Source: Dehalococcoidia bacterium (GTDB taxonomy: Bacteria > Chloroflexota > Dehalococcoidia > CAUJGQ01). Taken from it: a DNA stretch of 64,000 nt. The stretch's first letter is position 1. Every line of letters starts with the position of its first letter. The DNA lies in the NCBI GenBank assembly GCA_035310145.1, contig DATGEL010000061.1:1-64000 (forward strand), given 5' to 3'. Under the pieces are notes generated by a model. It saw only the letters and a list, made by a program, of their open reading frames with translations, had not been told where the DNA came from and did not search any database. Below, in pieces: positions 34,303 to 42,983 of the stretch. A program made the translations under genes and the position numbers.

Positions 34303-34962
34303 CTAGCGCATCGGCACGATACGCTCGCGCACGGCGTAGAGCGCGGCCTGCGTGCGGTCGGCGAGGCCCAGCTTGCTGAGGATGTTGCTGACGTGGCCCT
34401 TCACCGTGCGCTCGTTCAGCACCAGCTCGCGGGCGATCTCCTTGTTGCTCATGCCGCTGGCGATCAGGCGCAAGACTTCGAGCTCGCGCGGCGTGAGTGC
34501 GGCGCCGGGCGGTTCCTGGCGCGCGGCGGGCTGCGAAACCTGCTCCATCAGCTTGCGCGCCACTTCGGGATGCAACTGCGCCTGGCCCTTGTTCGCGCCC
34601 TCGATCGCGCGCACGAGGTCGGTCGCCGAGACGTCCTTGAGCAGGTAGCCCGTGGCGCCGGCGCGCAGGGCGGGCATGATGTGCTCGTCGTCGGTGAAGC
34701 TGGTCAGCACGATCACGTTGGTCTCGGGGCTAACCTCTTTGACGCCGCGCGTGGCCGCGATGCCGTCCATCTCCGGCATCAGCAGGTCCATCAGCATCAC
34801 GTCTGGCTTGAGCTGGCGCGCCCGATCGACGGCTTCGCGGCCGTTGCGCGCCTCGCCCACCACCTCGATCTCGTCGCTCAGCTCCAGGTAGGTGCGCAGC
34901 CCTTCGCGCACCACGGCATGGTCATCCACGATCACGACCCGGATCGCGCCTTCGTCCGCCAT
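34303..34962 (-). CDS. NarL/FixJ-type response regulator
   Basis: The 219-residue protein has a standard receiver ([14 protein letters not shown], phosphorylated Asp59 in [15 protein letters not shown], conserved Thr/Ser and Lys in VIVLTSF and GYLLKDVSA) and a LuxR-type DNA-binding domain ([45 protein letters not shown]). It lies 64 bases downstream of the sensor kinase gene and is its likely partner. All key residues are present. Confidence 0.95.
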   Translation of the reverse strand: MADEGAIRVVIVDDHAVVREGLRTYLELSDEIEVVGEARNGREAVDRARQLKPDVMLMDLLMPEMDGIAATRGVKEVSPETNVIVLTSFTDDEHIMPALRAGATGYLLKDVSATDLVRAIEGANKGQAQLHPEVARKLMEQVSQPAARQEPPGAALTPRELEVLRLIASGMSNKEIARELVLNERTVKGHVSNILSKLGLADRTQAALYAVRERIVPMR

Positions 34963-35026
34963 GCGCCAACCCTCCCGCCTTGCAAACAGGATACAGGCAG
35001 ATGGGCAAGGCCGGCCACCGTTTCGT

Positions 35027-37189
35027 TCAGTCCTGCCGTTCTGACGCCGCCGCGCGGCAGGGGAGCGCCACGCGCACCTCGGTGCCGGCGCCCGGCGCGC
35101 TGTGCACGTCGAGCGTGGCGCCGGCGAGGGTGGCCCGCTCGCGCATGCTGGTCATGCCGAAGCCGCGGCGGCCCGCCGGCTGCGCCGCGGGGTTGAAGCC
35201 CACGCCGTCGTCGCGCACCGAGAGCGTGGCGCGGCCCTCGTCGAAGTGCAGGCCGATGGCGACGGCGCCGGCGCCGGCGTGCTTGGCGACGTTGTTCAGC
35301 GCCTCCTGCGCGATGCGGAAGAGCGCCTCTTCCTGTTCCAGCGGCAGGCGCCGCTCCTGCGTGGCCGTGACCGTGGTCTTCACGCCTTCGCGGCTCTCGA
35401 ACGCGGCGGCATATTTGCTGATCGCGGAGACCAGCCCTTCCTGCTCCAGCGCCGCGGGCCGCAGCTCGAAGATCAGCGAGCGCATCTCGGCCAGGGCGCC
35501 GCCGGCCAGCTCCGAGAGCCGCTCGACGCGCTCGCGGGCGCGGGCGGGGTCGCGGTCCAGCATCTCCATCAGCGCCTTCGTGATCAGCGAGATGCTGAAC
35601 AGCGACTGCGTGACCGAGTCGTGCAGCTCCCGCGCCAGGCGGTTGCGCTCGTCCACGACGGCCAGGCGGCGGCTCTCTTCAAACAGGCGCGCGTGCTCGA
35701 TCGCGATCGCGGCCTGCTCCCCGAACGTCCGCGCCAGGCCGATCTCGGTTTCCGAGTACGTGCGCACCTCATCGTGGTAGAGCACGAAGACGCCGCGCTG
35801 CTCGCCGCGGTAGCGCAGCATCACGAACAGCATCGAGCGGAAGCCCTCACGCGTGGCAACCTCCCGCAGCGGTCCCATGCGCGGGTCGGTGGTGGCGTCC
35901 GCGATGTAGCGGTAGTCAGACGGCAGCTCCGGCGGCTCCTGGGGCGCCGTCTCGTAGCGCTTGCGCACCGCCTGCAAATACTCGGCGGAGAGCCCGTGGG
36001 AGGCGACCGGGCTCATCTCGCCCCCCGCCTTGTCCTGCATGTAGATGGCGGCGCGATCGGCGCCGAAGAGTTGGGCCGCGGCGTTGAGCGCGTGTTCGAG
36101 CGTCTCGCGCAGATCGAGGCTGCCGGCGACGGCGGAGGTCAGCCGCTGCAGGGCGCGGGTTTGCCGCAGGCTTTCGTCCATCTCCTCGTAGAGCCGCGCG
36201 TTGGCGATCGCGACGGCGGCCTGGTCCGCCAGCGCCGAGAGCAGGGGCAGCTCGTTCACCGCGTCGGGCCGCGGGCGCGTGTCATAGACGAACAGCGCCC
36301 CCTCAAAGCGGCCCTTCGCCACCAGCGGGATGCAGACGCTGGCGAGCAGCCCCGCCGCCAGCATTGCCTGCCGGCCGGGCCCCGGCGCCATCTCCGCGGC
36401 CACATCCTGCACGATCGCCGGGCCTTTCGTGCTCATCACCAGGTGCAGCACGCTGCCGCGCAATGGCGGCGCGTTGATTGGGAAGCCGGTCAGGCTCGCG
36501 CGAAAGGATTCCGGCACGTTCACCGAGGCGACGAAATCGACCAGCAGCGTGCGCGGCTGCAGCAGCGCCAGGGCCGCGATCGGAAATGAGCTGTGCTCGG
36601 TGGCGACACGCACGATCGCCTCGATCACCGGCTGCATGTCGATCGAGGCGCTGAGCGCCTGCGCGACCTTGTACATCGAGCCGAGCTGCGCCAGGCGGCG
36701 CTCGGCCGCTTCGTACAGGCTGGCGTTTTCGATCGCCAGCGCCGCCTGGCTGATCAGGCCCGCCAGGCCCGCCAGCGGCTCGTCGCGGAAGTAGCCGGGG
36801 CGCGAATCGCCCAGCACCAGCACGCCGATCACCTGGTCGCGCGTCTTCAGCGGCAGCCAGAGCAGGGCGCGGATGCCGGGAATGCGGGCGCGAAACTCGC
36901 CGTCGTAGAATTTCAGCCGCGTCACGTCGTCGACGATCGCCGGCTCGGCGATGCGCAGGGTGCGGCCAAGCATCGTCGCGTGCAGCGGCAGGCGCAGGCC
37001 GGGCGTCAGCGTGGAGGACGGATCGATGCCGCTGCCGGCGACGTAGCGCAGCTCGTTGGCCTCGACGTCGATCAGGCAGACTGCTCCGGCCTCGGCGCCC
37101 GTCTGGCGGATCGCGGCTTCGATCACGCTGTTCAGCGCGCCCAGCAGCCGTTCGGCCGGGGGATCCGATTGCAGCAGCGTAGCGGACAT
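35027..37189 (-). CDS. GAF-domain sensor histidine kinase, NarX/LiaS type
   Basis: The 720-residue cytoplasmic kinase has three GAF-like sensor domains (about 15-175, 190-340, 355-505; the sentence VCLIDVEANELRYVAG opens the first) and a HisKA_3 dimerisation domain with ERNRLARELHDSVTQSLFSISL (phospho-His), then HATPase_c with EALNNVAKHAGA and VRDDGVGF, RRGFGMTSMRERATLAGATL. No membrane segment is visible, so it senses an internal signal, perhaps a redox or small-molecule cue. Start at ATG 37189; an extension to 37219 is possible. Forms an operon with the regulator at 34303. Confidence 0.94.
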   Translation of the reverse strand: MSATLLQSDPPAERLLGALNSVIEAAIRQTGAEAGAVCLIDVEANELRYVAGSGIDPSSTLTPGLRLPLHATMLGRTLRIAEPAIVDDVTRLKFYDGEFRARIPGIRALLWLPLKTRDQVIGVLVLGDSRPGYFRDEPLAGLAGLISQAALAIENASLYEAAERRLAQLGSMYKVAQALSASIDMQPVIEAIVRVATEHSSFPIAALALLQPRTLLVDFVASVNVPESFRASLTGFPINAPPLRGSVLHLVMSTKGPAIVQDVAAEMAPGPGRQAMLAAGLLASVCIPLVAKGRFEGALFVYDTRPRPDAVNELPLLSALADQAAVAIANARLYEEMDESLRQTRALQRLTSAVAGSLDLRETLEHALNAAAQLFGADRAAIYMQDKAGGEMSPVASHGLSAEYLQAVRKRYETAPQEPPELPSDYRYIADATTDPRMGPLREVATREGFRSMLFVMLRYRGEQRGVFVLYHDEVRTYSETEIGLARTFGEQAAIAIEHARLFEESRRLAVVDERNRLARELHDSVTQSLFSISLITKALMEMLDRDPARARERVERLSELAGGALAEMRSLIFELRPAALEQEGLVSAISKYAAAFESREGVKTTVTATQERRLPLEQEEALFRIAQEALNNVAKHAGAGAVAIGLHFDEGRATLSVRDDGVGFNPAAQPAGRRGFGMTSMRERATLAGATLDVHSAPGAGTEVRVALPCRAAASERQD

Positions 37190-37517
37190 GGATTGATCCA
37201 GGCGCGAGGGGCGGCGCACGACCCGCCGTCCGGCGCGGAACGTTCCGAGCCGAATCGCTTTGGTATGATACCAGACCTGGCGCCTACGTACCCGAATGTG
37301 GCTCGATCTTGCGCCGGTGAAAACACGCGCCGGCAGCCGGGGCGCGGCGCCTAACCCTCGTTTCGCTGGCGAAACCCGTCCCTTCCCGCGTCGGGAAGGG
37401 TCGCCTGGAGCGTTCGGAGCGCTGTACGAAGACGTGCGACTCCAGGCCCGACGCGGGCAGGCGTCGCAGAAGCGTTCCGGGCGCCGTGCGAGGGCAGCGG
37501 GGCTGGGATTGCCGCCG
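37190..37517. promoter_or_regulatory. Kinase upstream region with two palindromes and a hairpin repeat
   Basis: Two perfect palindromes lie close together upstream of the kinase: CGGAACGTTCCG (37236-37247) and TGGTAT-g-ATACCA (37261-37273). The second contains TATCAT on the minus strand, a possible -10. Such sites would suit a NarL-type dimer regulating its own operon. The rest, 37349-37400, is a repeat described separately; no gene is seen. Confidence 0.45.
37349..37400. repeat. Two-hairpin repeat, left copy
   Basis: CCTAACCCT, GTTTCGC/GCGAAAC, then CCCTTCCCG/CGGGAAGGG. The reverse complement of 39789-39843 matches along its whole length with about ten differences or gaps. Confidence 0.65.
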
Positions 37518-38666
37518 CTACCCCTGGTTGGTCATGATCACCGTGCCGGCGGCGGAGAACATGCCGCCGGGGCCGTGGGCAATGCTGATCTTGACGTTTG
37601 GCAACTGCGCCTCGGCCTCGCCGCGCAACTGCCGCACCGATTCCTGCAAGGCGAACATGCCGTACATGCCGGTGTGCGTGTAGGAGAGGCCGCCGCCGTT
37701 GGTGTTCACCGGCAGCTCGCCGCCCGGCGCCCCGCGCATCTCCGCGAAGAACGGCCCGCTCTCGCCCGGCTTGACGAAGCCCAGCCCTTCAAGCGCGTAC
37801 ATCGGCGTGTGCACGAACGCGTCGTAGAGCTGCAGGTGGTCCACGTCCTTGCGCTCGATGCCGGCCAGGCGGAAGGCGCGGTCGCCGGAGGTCTTGAACG
37901 ATCGCGACTCGGTAAAGTCGTGCATCGTGCTGACCATCACGTCCTCGCACGATTCGCCTGTTCCCAGCACGTAGACCGGCGGCTTCTTGAAGTCGCGTGC
38001 CTTCTCGGCCGTGGTCAGGATCAGCGCCCCGCCGCCGTCGGTCACCAGGCAGCATTCGAGCAGGTGCAGCGGCCAGCTGATCAGGCGCGAGTTGAGCACG
38101 TCGTCGATTGTGATTGGGTCGCGCATCATCGCCCGCGTGTTCTTCGCCGCCCAGGCGCGGGTGGAGACGGCGACGGCGGCGAGCTGCTCCTCCGTGGTGC
38201 CGTACTTCTGCATGTGGCGCACGATCGGCACGGGAAACTGCGATGGCGCGCCGAATGTCCCGTAGGGCGCCTCGAACTGGCCGGGAATCGAGCTGGCGCC
38301 GCCGCCGAAGCCGCCCTTGCCCACGCGCGAGCGCCCGCTCTCGCCGTGCGTGATCAGCACGAAGTTGCAGTAGCCCGCCGTCAGCGCCGCCACGGCGTGC
38401 GAGACGTGGATCATGAAGGAGCAGCCGCCGACCGAGGTGCCGTCCACGTACTGCGGCACGATGCCGAGGTAGTCGGCCACGGCCACCGGCGACTGGCCGG
38501 CGCTGGCGATGCCGTCGATCAGCTTCTTGTCGATGCCCGCGTCGCGGATCGCGTTGCGCGCGGCGTTGGCGTGCAGTTGAATCTCGGAGACGCCGGGAAT
38601 GACGCCGACCGTATCCGTCTCGGCCGCGCCGATGATCGCCACTTGCTTGCGCAGATCGGGTGCCAT
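37518..38666 (-). CDS. Thiolase-like (lipid-transfer/SCP2 type) protein
   Basis: The 382-residue protein has a thiolase fold: VAIIGAAETDTVGV, DGIASAGQ, SVGGCSFMIHVSHAVAAL with the nucleophile-position Cys, RAMMRDPITIDDVLNSRLISWPLHLLECCLVTDGGGALIL, and NTNGGGLSYTHTGMYGM. In true thiolases the C-terminal motif holds a second catalytic Cys; here it is HGPGGMFSAAGTVI without Cys. It lies 3 bases downstream of a DUF35 gene. Thiolase/DUF35 pairs include retro-aldolases and HMG-CoA-related complexes. Family firm, reaction uncertain. Confidence 0.85.
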   Translation of the reverse strand: MAPDLRKQVAIIGAAETDTVGVIPGVSEIQLHANAARNAIRDAGIDKKLIDGIASAGQSPVAVADYLGIVPQYVDGTSVGGCSFMIHVSHAVAALTAGYCNFVLITHGESGRSRVGKGGFGGGASSIPGQFEAPYGTFGAPSQFPVPIVRHMQKYGTTEEQLAAVAVSTRAWAAKNTRAMMRDPITIDDVLNSRLISWPLHLLECCLVTDGGGALILTTAEKARDFKKPPVYVLGTGESCEDVMVSTMHDFTESRSFKTSGDRAFRLAGIERKDVDHLQLYDAFVHTPMYALEGLGFVKPGESGPFFAEMRGAPGGELPVNTNGGGLSYTHTGMYGMFALQESVRQLRGEAEAQLPNVKISIAHGPGGMFSAAGTVIMTNQG

Positions 38667-38669
38667 CGC

Positions 38670-39098
38670 CTACGCTCCTTGCTTCTGCGCCGGCTGGAAG
38701 CGCGGCAGGGTGATCGTTTCGCTCATCTCGGTGAATACGACTTCGAGCGGCATGTCGGGCTTGAGGCTCTCCGGCTTCGGCTCGACGTTGATGATGTTGG
38801 ACATCAGGTGCGGGCCTTCGTCCAGCTTGACGACCGCGATCACGTACGGCGCCTCGTCCTCGAAGCCCGGAGCCGGGCGCTGGCTGATCAGGTAGGTGTG
38901 CAGCGTGCCCTTGCCGGAGAGCGTCTTCCACTCGAAGTTGTCCGAGAGGCACTCGGGGCAGAAGGCGCGGGGATAGAAGAAGAACGCCTTGCAGTCGTTG
39001 CAGTACTGCAGGCGCAGCTCGTGCTGCTTGCAGCCGTCCCAGTAGGGCTGGGTTTCGGGCGTCGGCTGCGGCAACGCCCTCGCTCTGCGCGTGGTCAT
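38670..39098 (-). CDS. DUF35 (zinc-ribbon and OB-fold) acyl-CoA-associated protein
   Basis: The 142-residue protein has a rubredoxin-like zinc ribbon (LQYCNDCKAFFFYPRAFCPECLS) followed by an OB fold (GKGTLHTYLISQRPAPGFEDEAPYVIAVVKLDEGPHLMSNI). DUF35 proteins form complexes with thiolase-like proteins and channel acyl-CoA. The ATG at 39098 follows GAGGAGG. The pair with the following thiolase gene, 3 bases apart, is conserved. Function of the complex unknown here. Confidence 0.9.
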   Translation of the reverse strand: MTTRRARALPQPTPETQPYWDGCKQHELRLQYCNDCKAFFFYPRAFCPECLSDNFEWKTLSGKGTLHTYLISQRPAPGFEDEAPYVIAVVKLDEGPHLMSNIINVEPKPESLKPDMPLEVVFTEMSETITLPRFQPAQKQGA

Positions 39099-39272
39099 CT
39101 GAGGTATCCTCCTCTGCCGGGCCTGACCCGGATGTGCGGTAGGGGCCTCGGGCGACGCCGCCGGTTGGCGTCCGTCTTTATCTACCCAACCCGCCGCTTG
39201 AGCCGCAAGCGCGCCGCCCACGCGCGGCGCTACGATGGGCGAGCGACAGCGCCATCCCGGGAGAGAAAGGCG

Positions 39273-39680
39273 ATGGACTCAGCCAGCTTCGAGGTGCGCA
39301 CCGGCGACCAGCCCGTCGTGGTCGATATTACCGGCCGGGTTGAGCAGGCGCTGGCAGGCCGCGGCGACGGCCTGGCGCACATCTTTGTGCCGCACGCGAC
39401 GGCCGGCCTCGCCCTGATCGAGACCGGCTCCGGCAGCGAGCGCGACCTGCTTGACCGGCTCGATGCGCTGCTGCCGCGCGATGCCCGCTACCAGCACGCG
39501 CACGGCGCCGCCGGTCACGGCCGCGATCATCTGCTGCCGGCCTTTCTGCCGCCCGCGATCACGCTCGTCGTGCGCGGAGGCCGGCTGCAGCTCGGACGCT
39601 GGCAGTCGCTGGTGCTGGTCGACACCAACATCGACAACCCCGTGCGCACCGTGCAGGTCACGCTGCTGCCGCGTGCCTAA
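39273..39680 (+). CDS. YjbQ/UPF0047 family protein
   Basis: The 135-residue protein matches the YjbQ family, in which some members have weak thiamine-phosphate synthase activity. Visible landmarks are IFVPHATAGLALIE, SERDLLDRLDALLP, HGAAGHGRDHLLPAFL, LQLGRWQSLVLVDTN. The ATG at 39273 follows GAGAGAAAGG. The His residues of HATAG and HGRDH are the likely metal or active site. It reads opposite to the DUF35-thiolase pair. Family clear, physiological role unclear. Confidence 0.88.
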   Translation: MDSASFEVRTGDQPVVVDITGRVEQALAGRGDGLAHIFVPHATAGLALIETGSGSERDLLDRLDALLPRDARYQHAHGAAGHGRDHLLPAFLPPAITLVVRGGRLQLGRWQSLVLVDTNIDNPVRTVQVTLLPRA

Positions 39681-39980
39681 CCGCGCTTTGCTTCGACATC
39701 GCCGCCCTGCGGCGATCTGAAGTACGCCGCGTCTCCCTTCCCCACCGGAGAAGGGTTGTCCGCGAGGTACCTATTGTCCTCAGTCCCCACCCTTCCCGCG
39801 CCGGGAAAAGGGACAGGTTTCGCAAGCGAAACCAGGGTTAGGCCCCCGGCCGCGACCGCGATTGCCGGCATAGCTCGCCGGCGCAGATCCCGATTCTGGA
39901 TTGACCCGCCGTGGCGTCCGCCCTACCATGCCGCTCGGCGGGAGCACTGCCTTCCCGCACGAACCGTGGACAGGACTACC
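39681..39980. other. Intergenic region with two hairpin repeats
   Basis: Contains CCCTTC/GAAGGG (39735-39740 and 39750-39755) and the right copy of the two-hairpin repeat (39789-39843). No coding frame is convincing. The LLM gene begins at 39981. Confidence 0.5.
39789..39843. repeat. Two-hairpin repeat, right copy (inverted)
   Basis: CCCTTCCCG/CGGGAAAAGGG and GGTTTCGC/GCGAAACC, ending CAGGGTTAGG. It is the inverse of the copy at 37349-37400, so the pair brackets the thiolase, DUF35 and YjbQ genes. Confidence 0.65.
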
Positions 39981-41024
39981 ATGCTCGTCGAAACCGGCAT
40001 TCCCTCCAACGACCTGCGCGCGGCGGGCGCGGCGGCGCAGCGGCTCGAAGCGCTTGGCTACGACGGCGTCGTCACGCCGGAAGTGAAGAACGACCCGTTC
40101 CTGCCGCTTGCCGTGGCGGCCACGACGACGGAGCGCGTCTCGCTCGGCACCTCCGTCGCCATCGCCTTCCCGCGTAGCCCGATGATCACGGCGCTGATGA
40201 GCTGGGACCTGCAGCGCGCCTCCAGCGGCCGTTTCATCCTCGGCCTGGGCACGCAGGTGAAGGGCCACAACGAGCGCCGCTACAGCACGCCATGGGTCGG
40301 CCCGGCGCAGCCGCGCATGCGCGAGTACGTCGGCGCCCTGCGCGCGATCTGGCACACCTGGCAGACGGGCGAGAAGCTCGACTTCCGCGGCAAGTACTAC
40401 ACGCACACACTGATGACGCCGGAGTTCAACCCCGGTCCGCTGGCGTCGGGCGCGCCGAAGATCGTGGTCTCGGCCGTGGGACCGTACATGGCGCGGCTGG
40501 CCGGCGAGCTGTGTGACGGCGTGCGCATGCACGGCTTCTGCACCGCCAAATACATCCAGGACGTGATCTTGCCCGAGCTCAAGATCGGCGCCGAGCGCGC
40601 CGGCCGCGATCCGAAGACGCTTGAGGTCTCCGGCGGCGGCTTCATCGTCACCGGCGAGACGCAGGCCGAGGTGGAGAAGGCTCGAGAGGCGGCGCGCACG
40701 CGCGTCTCGTTCTACGGCTCGACGCGCTCCTACCACGGCGTGTTCGAGGCGCACGGCTGGAGCGACATCGGCCCGCGCCTGCACGAGATGTCGCTCAAGG
40801 GCCAATGGCAGGCGATGCCCGGCGCCGTGCCGGACGACGTGCTGGAGCATTTCGTCGTGGCCGGCACCTACGACCAGATCGTGCAGCGCATCACGCAGCG
40901 CTTCGGCGGCATCTGCACCCGCGTCTCGCTCTCGCTGCCGGCGCGCACGCCGGAGGAAGAGGCGCGGGCGAAGGCGATGCTCGCCGAACTGCACGCGGCG
41001 GGCGCGCCCGCCGCGGCACGTTGA
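39981..41024 (+). CDS. LLM-class (F420-dependent type) oxidoreductase
   Basis: The 347-residue protein has the luciferase-like monooxygenase barrel: LEALGYDGVVTPEVKNDPFLPLAVAATTTERVSLGTSV, RSPMITALMSWDLQRASSGRFILGLGTQVKGHN, MREYVGALRAIWHTWQTGEKLDFRGKYY, KIVVSAVGPYMARLAGELCDGVRMH. Many close relatives use cofactor F420 and act on unknown substrates. The ATG at 39981 begins the domain; upstream frame is not coding. Located near a LysR regulator and thiolase block. Cofactor use is inferred from family. Confidence 0.9.
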   Translation: MLVETGIPSNDLRAAGAAAQRLEALGYDGVVTPEVKNDPFLPLAVAATTTERVSLGTSVAIAFPRSPMITALMSWDLQRASSGRFILGLGTQVKGHNERRYSTPWVGPAQPRMREYVGALRAIWHTWQTGEKLDFRGKYYTHTLMTPEFNPGPLASGAPKIVVSAVGPYMARLAGELCDGVRMHGFCTAKYIQDVILPELKIGAERAGRDPKTLEVSGGGFIVTGETQAEVEKAREAARTRVSFYGSTRSYHGVFEAHGWSDIGPRLHEMSLKGQWQAMPGAVPDDVLEHFVVAGTYDQIVQRITQRFGGICTRVSLSLPARTPEEEARAKAMLAELHAAGAPAAAR

Positions 41025-41049
41025 GGCCGGTCGGCCCTCAATCCCCCGT

Positions 41050-41080
41050 CCCCTTTCCCCCAATTCTGGAGGGAAAGGGG
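41050..41080. repeat. Palindromic intergenic repeat
   Basis: CCCCTTTCCC (41050-41059) and GGGAAAGGGG (41071-41080) are perfect 10-base arms around CCAATTCTGGA, followed by CGATCCGGCGG. Confidence 0.7.
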
Positions 41081-41121
41081 CGATCCGGCGGAGCACGGCT
41101 CGATCGGCGCCGGGTTAACCG

Positions 41122-42078
41122 TTAGCCAATCGGAGTGCCCAACCAACCGTCTCCCCTCGCCCAGGATTGGGAGAGGGGCCGGGGGTGAGGGCCGAGCGCG
41201 CCGCCCGCGGCCTGCTTGACCTGCTCGATGAAGGCCAGCGCCAGCGGTGAGAGGTGGCGGCCGCGCCGTGCCGCCCAGCCGATGCGGCGCTGCAGCGCGG
41301 GCAGCAGCGGCCGCACGGCGAGCAGCGAGCGGAACTCGAGCGTGCTGCTGACCGGCGCGAAGCAGACGCCGGCACCGCGTGCCACCAGTTGCAGCAGCGC
41401 GTGCTGGCTGCGCAGCTCGATCGCGCTCTCCAGCCCCAGCCCGAGCACCTGCGCCTCCCGCTCGAGCTGGGCGCGCAGGCCGTGCCCCGGCATCGAGAGC
41501 AGCAGCCCCGGCTCCGAGAGAGCCGTGTCCAGCGGAACGGCCGCGCCCGCGGCGAGGGCGTGATCCGGCGGCAGCGCCAGCACGATCTCCTCGTCGAACA
41601 GGGGACGGATCGCCAGGCGCGAGTCGGCAAGCGGCAGCACGACGATCGCCAGATCGGCCTCGTCGGCCAGGATGCGGCGCAGCGCGTCGTCCGTGCCCAG
41701 CATCTCCACGCTGATCCGCGCCCGCGGGCTGGTCTGGCACAGCGCGGCGAGGGCTGGCGGCAGAATGTTGTCGGTCACCGTTTCGGTGGCGCAGACGCGT
41801 AGGCTGCCCGCCGGGCTCGTACGCAGGCCGGCGATCGCGCTCGCCGTCGCCGCCAGGTCGTCGAGCACGCGCTCGGCCGCTTCGGCCAGCAGCAGGCCGG
41901 CGTCGGTGGGCAGCACGCGCCGGCCCACGCGGTGGAAGAGTGGTGTGCCCAGCTCGCGCTCCAGTACGCGGATCTGCTTGCTGATCGATGGCTGAGCGAC
42001 GTGTTCAGCCTCGGCGGCGCGGGTGACGCTGCCCGCGCGTACCACGGCGCGCAGGTAGCGCAGTTGATGCAGCTCCAC
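41122..42078 (-). CDS. LysR-family transcriptional regulator
   Basis: The protein has an N-terminal winged helix (LHQLRYLRAVVRAGSVTRAAEAEHVAQPSISKQIRVLERELGTPLFHR) and a type 2 periplasmic-binding-like effector domain (GSLRVCATETVTDNILPP through QRRIGWAARRGRHLSPLALAFIEQVKQ). GTG 42078 is preferred, with GAAGGGCATGAG upstream; an ATG further upstream (42132) is also in frame. The last ~25 residues (PHPRPLSQSWARGDGW) are encoded by the palindromic repeat at 41153-41178 and are unlike any LysR tail. Divergent from a methyltransferase gene, with which it shares a 107-base control region. Confidence 0.9.
   Translation of the reverse strand: MELHQLRYLRAVVRAGSVTRAAEAEHVAQPSISKQIRVLERELGTPLFHRVGRRVLPTDAGLLLAEAAERVLDDLAATASAIAGLRTSPAGSLRVCATETVTDNILPPALAALCQTSPRARISVEMLGTDDALRRILADEADLAIVVLPLADSRLAIRPLFDEEIVLALPPDHALAAGAAVPLDTALSEPGLLLSMPGHGLRAQLEREAQVLGLGLESAIELRSQHALLQLVARGAGVCFAPVSSTLEFRSLLAVRPLLPALQRRIGWAARRGRHLSPLALAFIEQVKQAAGGALGPHPRPLSQSWARGDGWLGTPIG
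41153..41190. repeat. Palindromic repeat inside the LysR gene end
   Basis: The 26-base core (41153-41178) is identical to that at 10402-10427 and continues into GGGGGTGAGGGCCGAG. Here it lies within coding sequence, just before the LysR stop. Confidence 0.75.
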
Positions 42079-42185
42079 CTCATGCCCTTCGTCTATGCAA
42101 GCGATGCGATCCATATCGTAGTCGCGTGGCATTGCACGGGCGATACTGACCTCATGGATTCTTTGCTGAAAGACGGGGCGAGGCG

Positions 42186-42983
42186 ATGGCTGTGGATTCG
42201 GGACATAATGTGGCCGGCGTGCGCGAGCAGTTCGGCGCGATCGCGGCCGCCTACGCCGTCAGCGCTGTGCACGCCTCCGGGCCGGACCTGGCGCACTTGA
42301 TCGAGGCCGCCGAGTTCACCGCCAGCGAGACCGTGCTCGACCTCGGCTGCGGCGCCGGGCACACGGCGCTGGCCGCGGCGCCGCGCGTGGCGCGGGTCAT
42401 CGCCGTGGACGTCACGCCGGAGATGCTGGAGGTGGCCGCGGGCCTGGCCGTGCAGCGCGGCGTGACGAATGTTGAGTTCCGCCGCGCTGACGTGCTCGCC
42501 CTGCCCTTCGCCGATGCCAGCTTCGACGTCATCACCAGCCGTTACAGCGCCCATCACTACGCCGATCCGCAGCAGGCGCTGCGCGAGGCGGCGCGGGTGC
42601 TGCGTCCGGGCGGGCGCTTTCTGCTGGTGGACACGTCCGCGCCGGAGACGCCGTTCCTCGACACCTTCTTCAACGCGGTCGAGCTGCTGCGCGACCCCTC
42701 GCATGTGCGCAACTGCCGCATCTCCGAGTGGACGCGGCTGTTCAGCACGGCCGGCTTCGCCTGCGAGACGCTGCTGGAAGGCGCGATTCCGCTGGAAGGC
42801 GATGCCTGGGTGGAGCGCAGCCGCACCGCGCCCGAGCGCGTGGCCGCGATCAAAGCCGTCTTCGCCACCGCCCCGCCCGCCGCGGTCGAAGCGTTCGCGC
42901 TGCGTACTGGCGCCGCGTGGGGCTGGACGATCCCGATGGCCCTGCTGCGCGGGCGCCTGGCCACGACCAAAGCCGCCGCCTGA
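42186..42983 (+). CDS. Class I SAM-dependent methyltransferase
   Basis: The 265-residue enzyme has the SAM motif VLDLGCGAGHTALAAAP, then VIAVDVTPEMLEVAAGLA, VEFRRADVLALPFADASFDVITSRYSAHHYADP and LREAARVLRPGGRFLLVD, typical of UbiE/MenG-like enzymes. Substrate is not known. Adjacent and divergent LysR gene suggests it may be regulated by that protein. Start at ATG 42186 with GGGGCGAGGC upstream. Confidence 0.9.
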   Translation: MAVDSGHNVAGVREQFGAIAAAYAVSAVHASGPDLAHLIEAAEFTASETVLDLGCGAGHTALAAAPRVARVIAVDVTPEMLEVAAGLAVQRGVTNVEFRRADVLALPFADASFDVITSRYSAHHYADPQQALREAARVLRPGGRFLLVDTSAPETPFLDTFFNAVELLRDPSHVRNCRISEWTRLFSTAGFACETLLEGAIPLEGDAWVERSRTAPERVAAIKAVFATAPPAAVEAFALRTGAAWGWTIPMALLRGRLATTKAAA

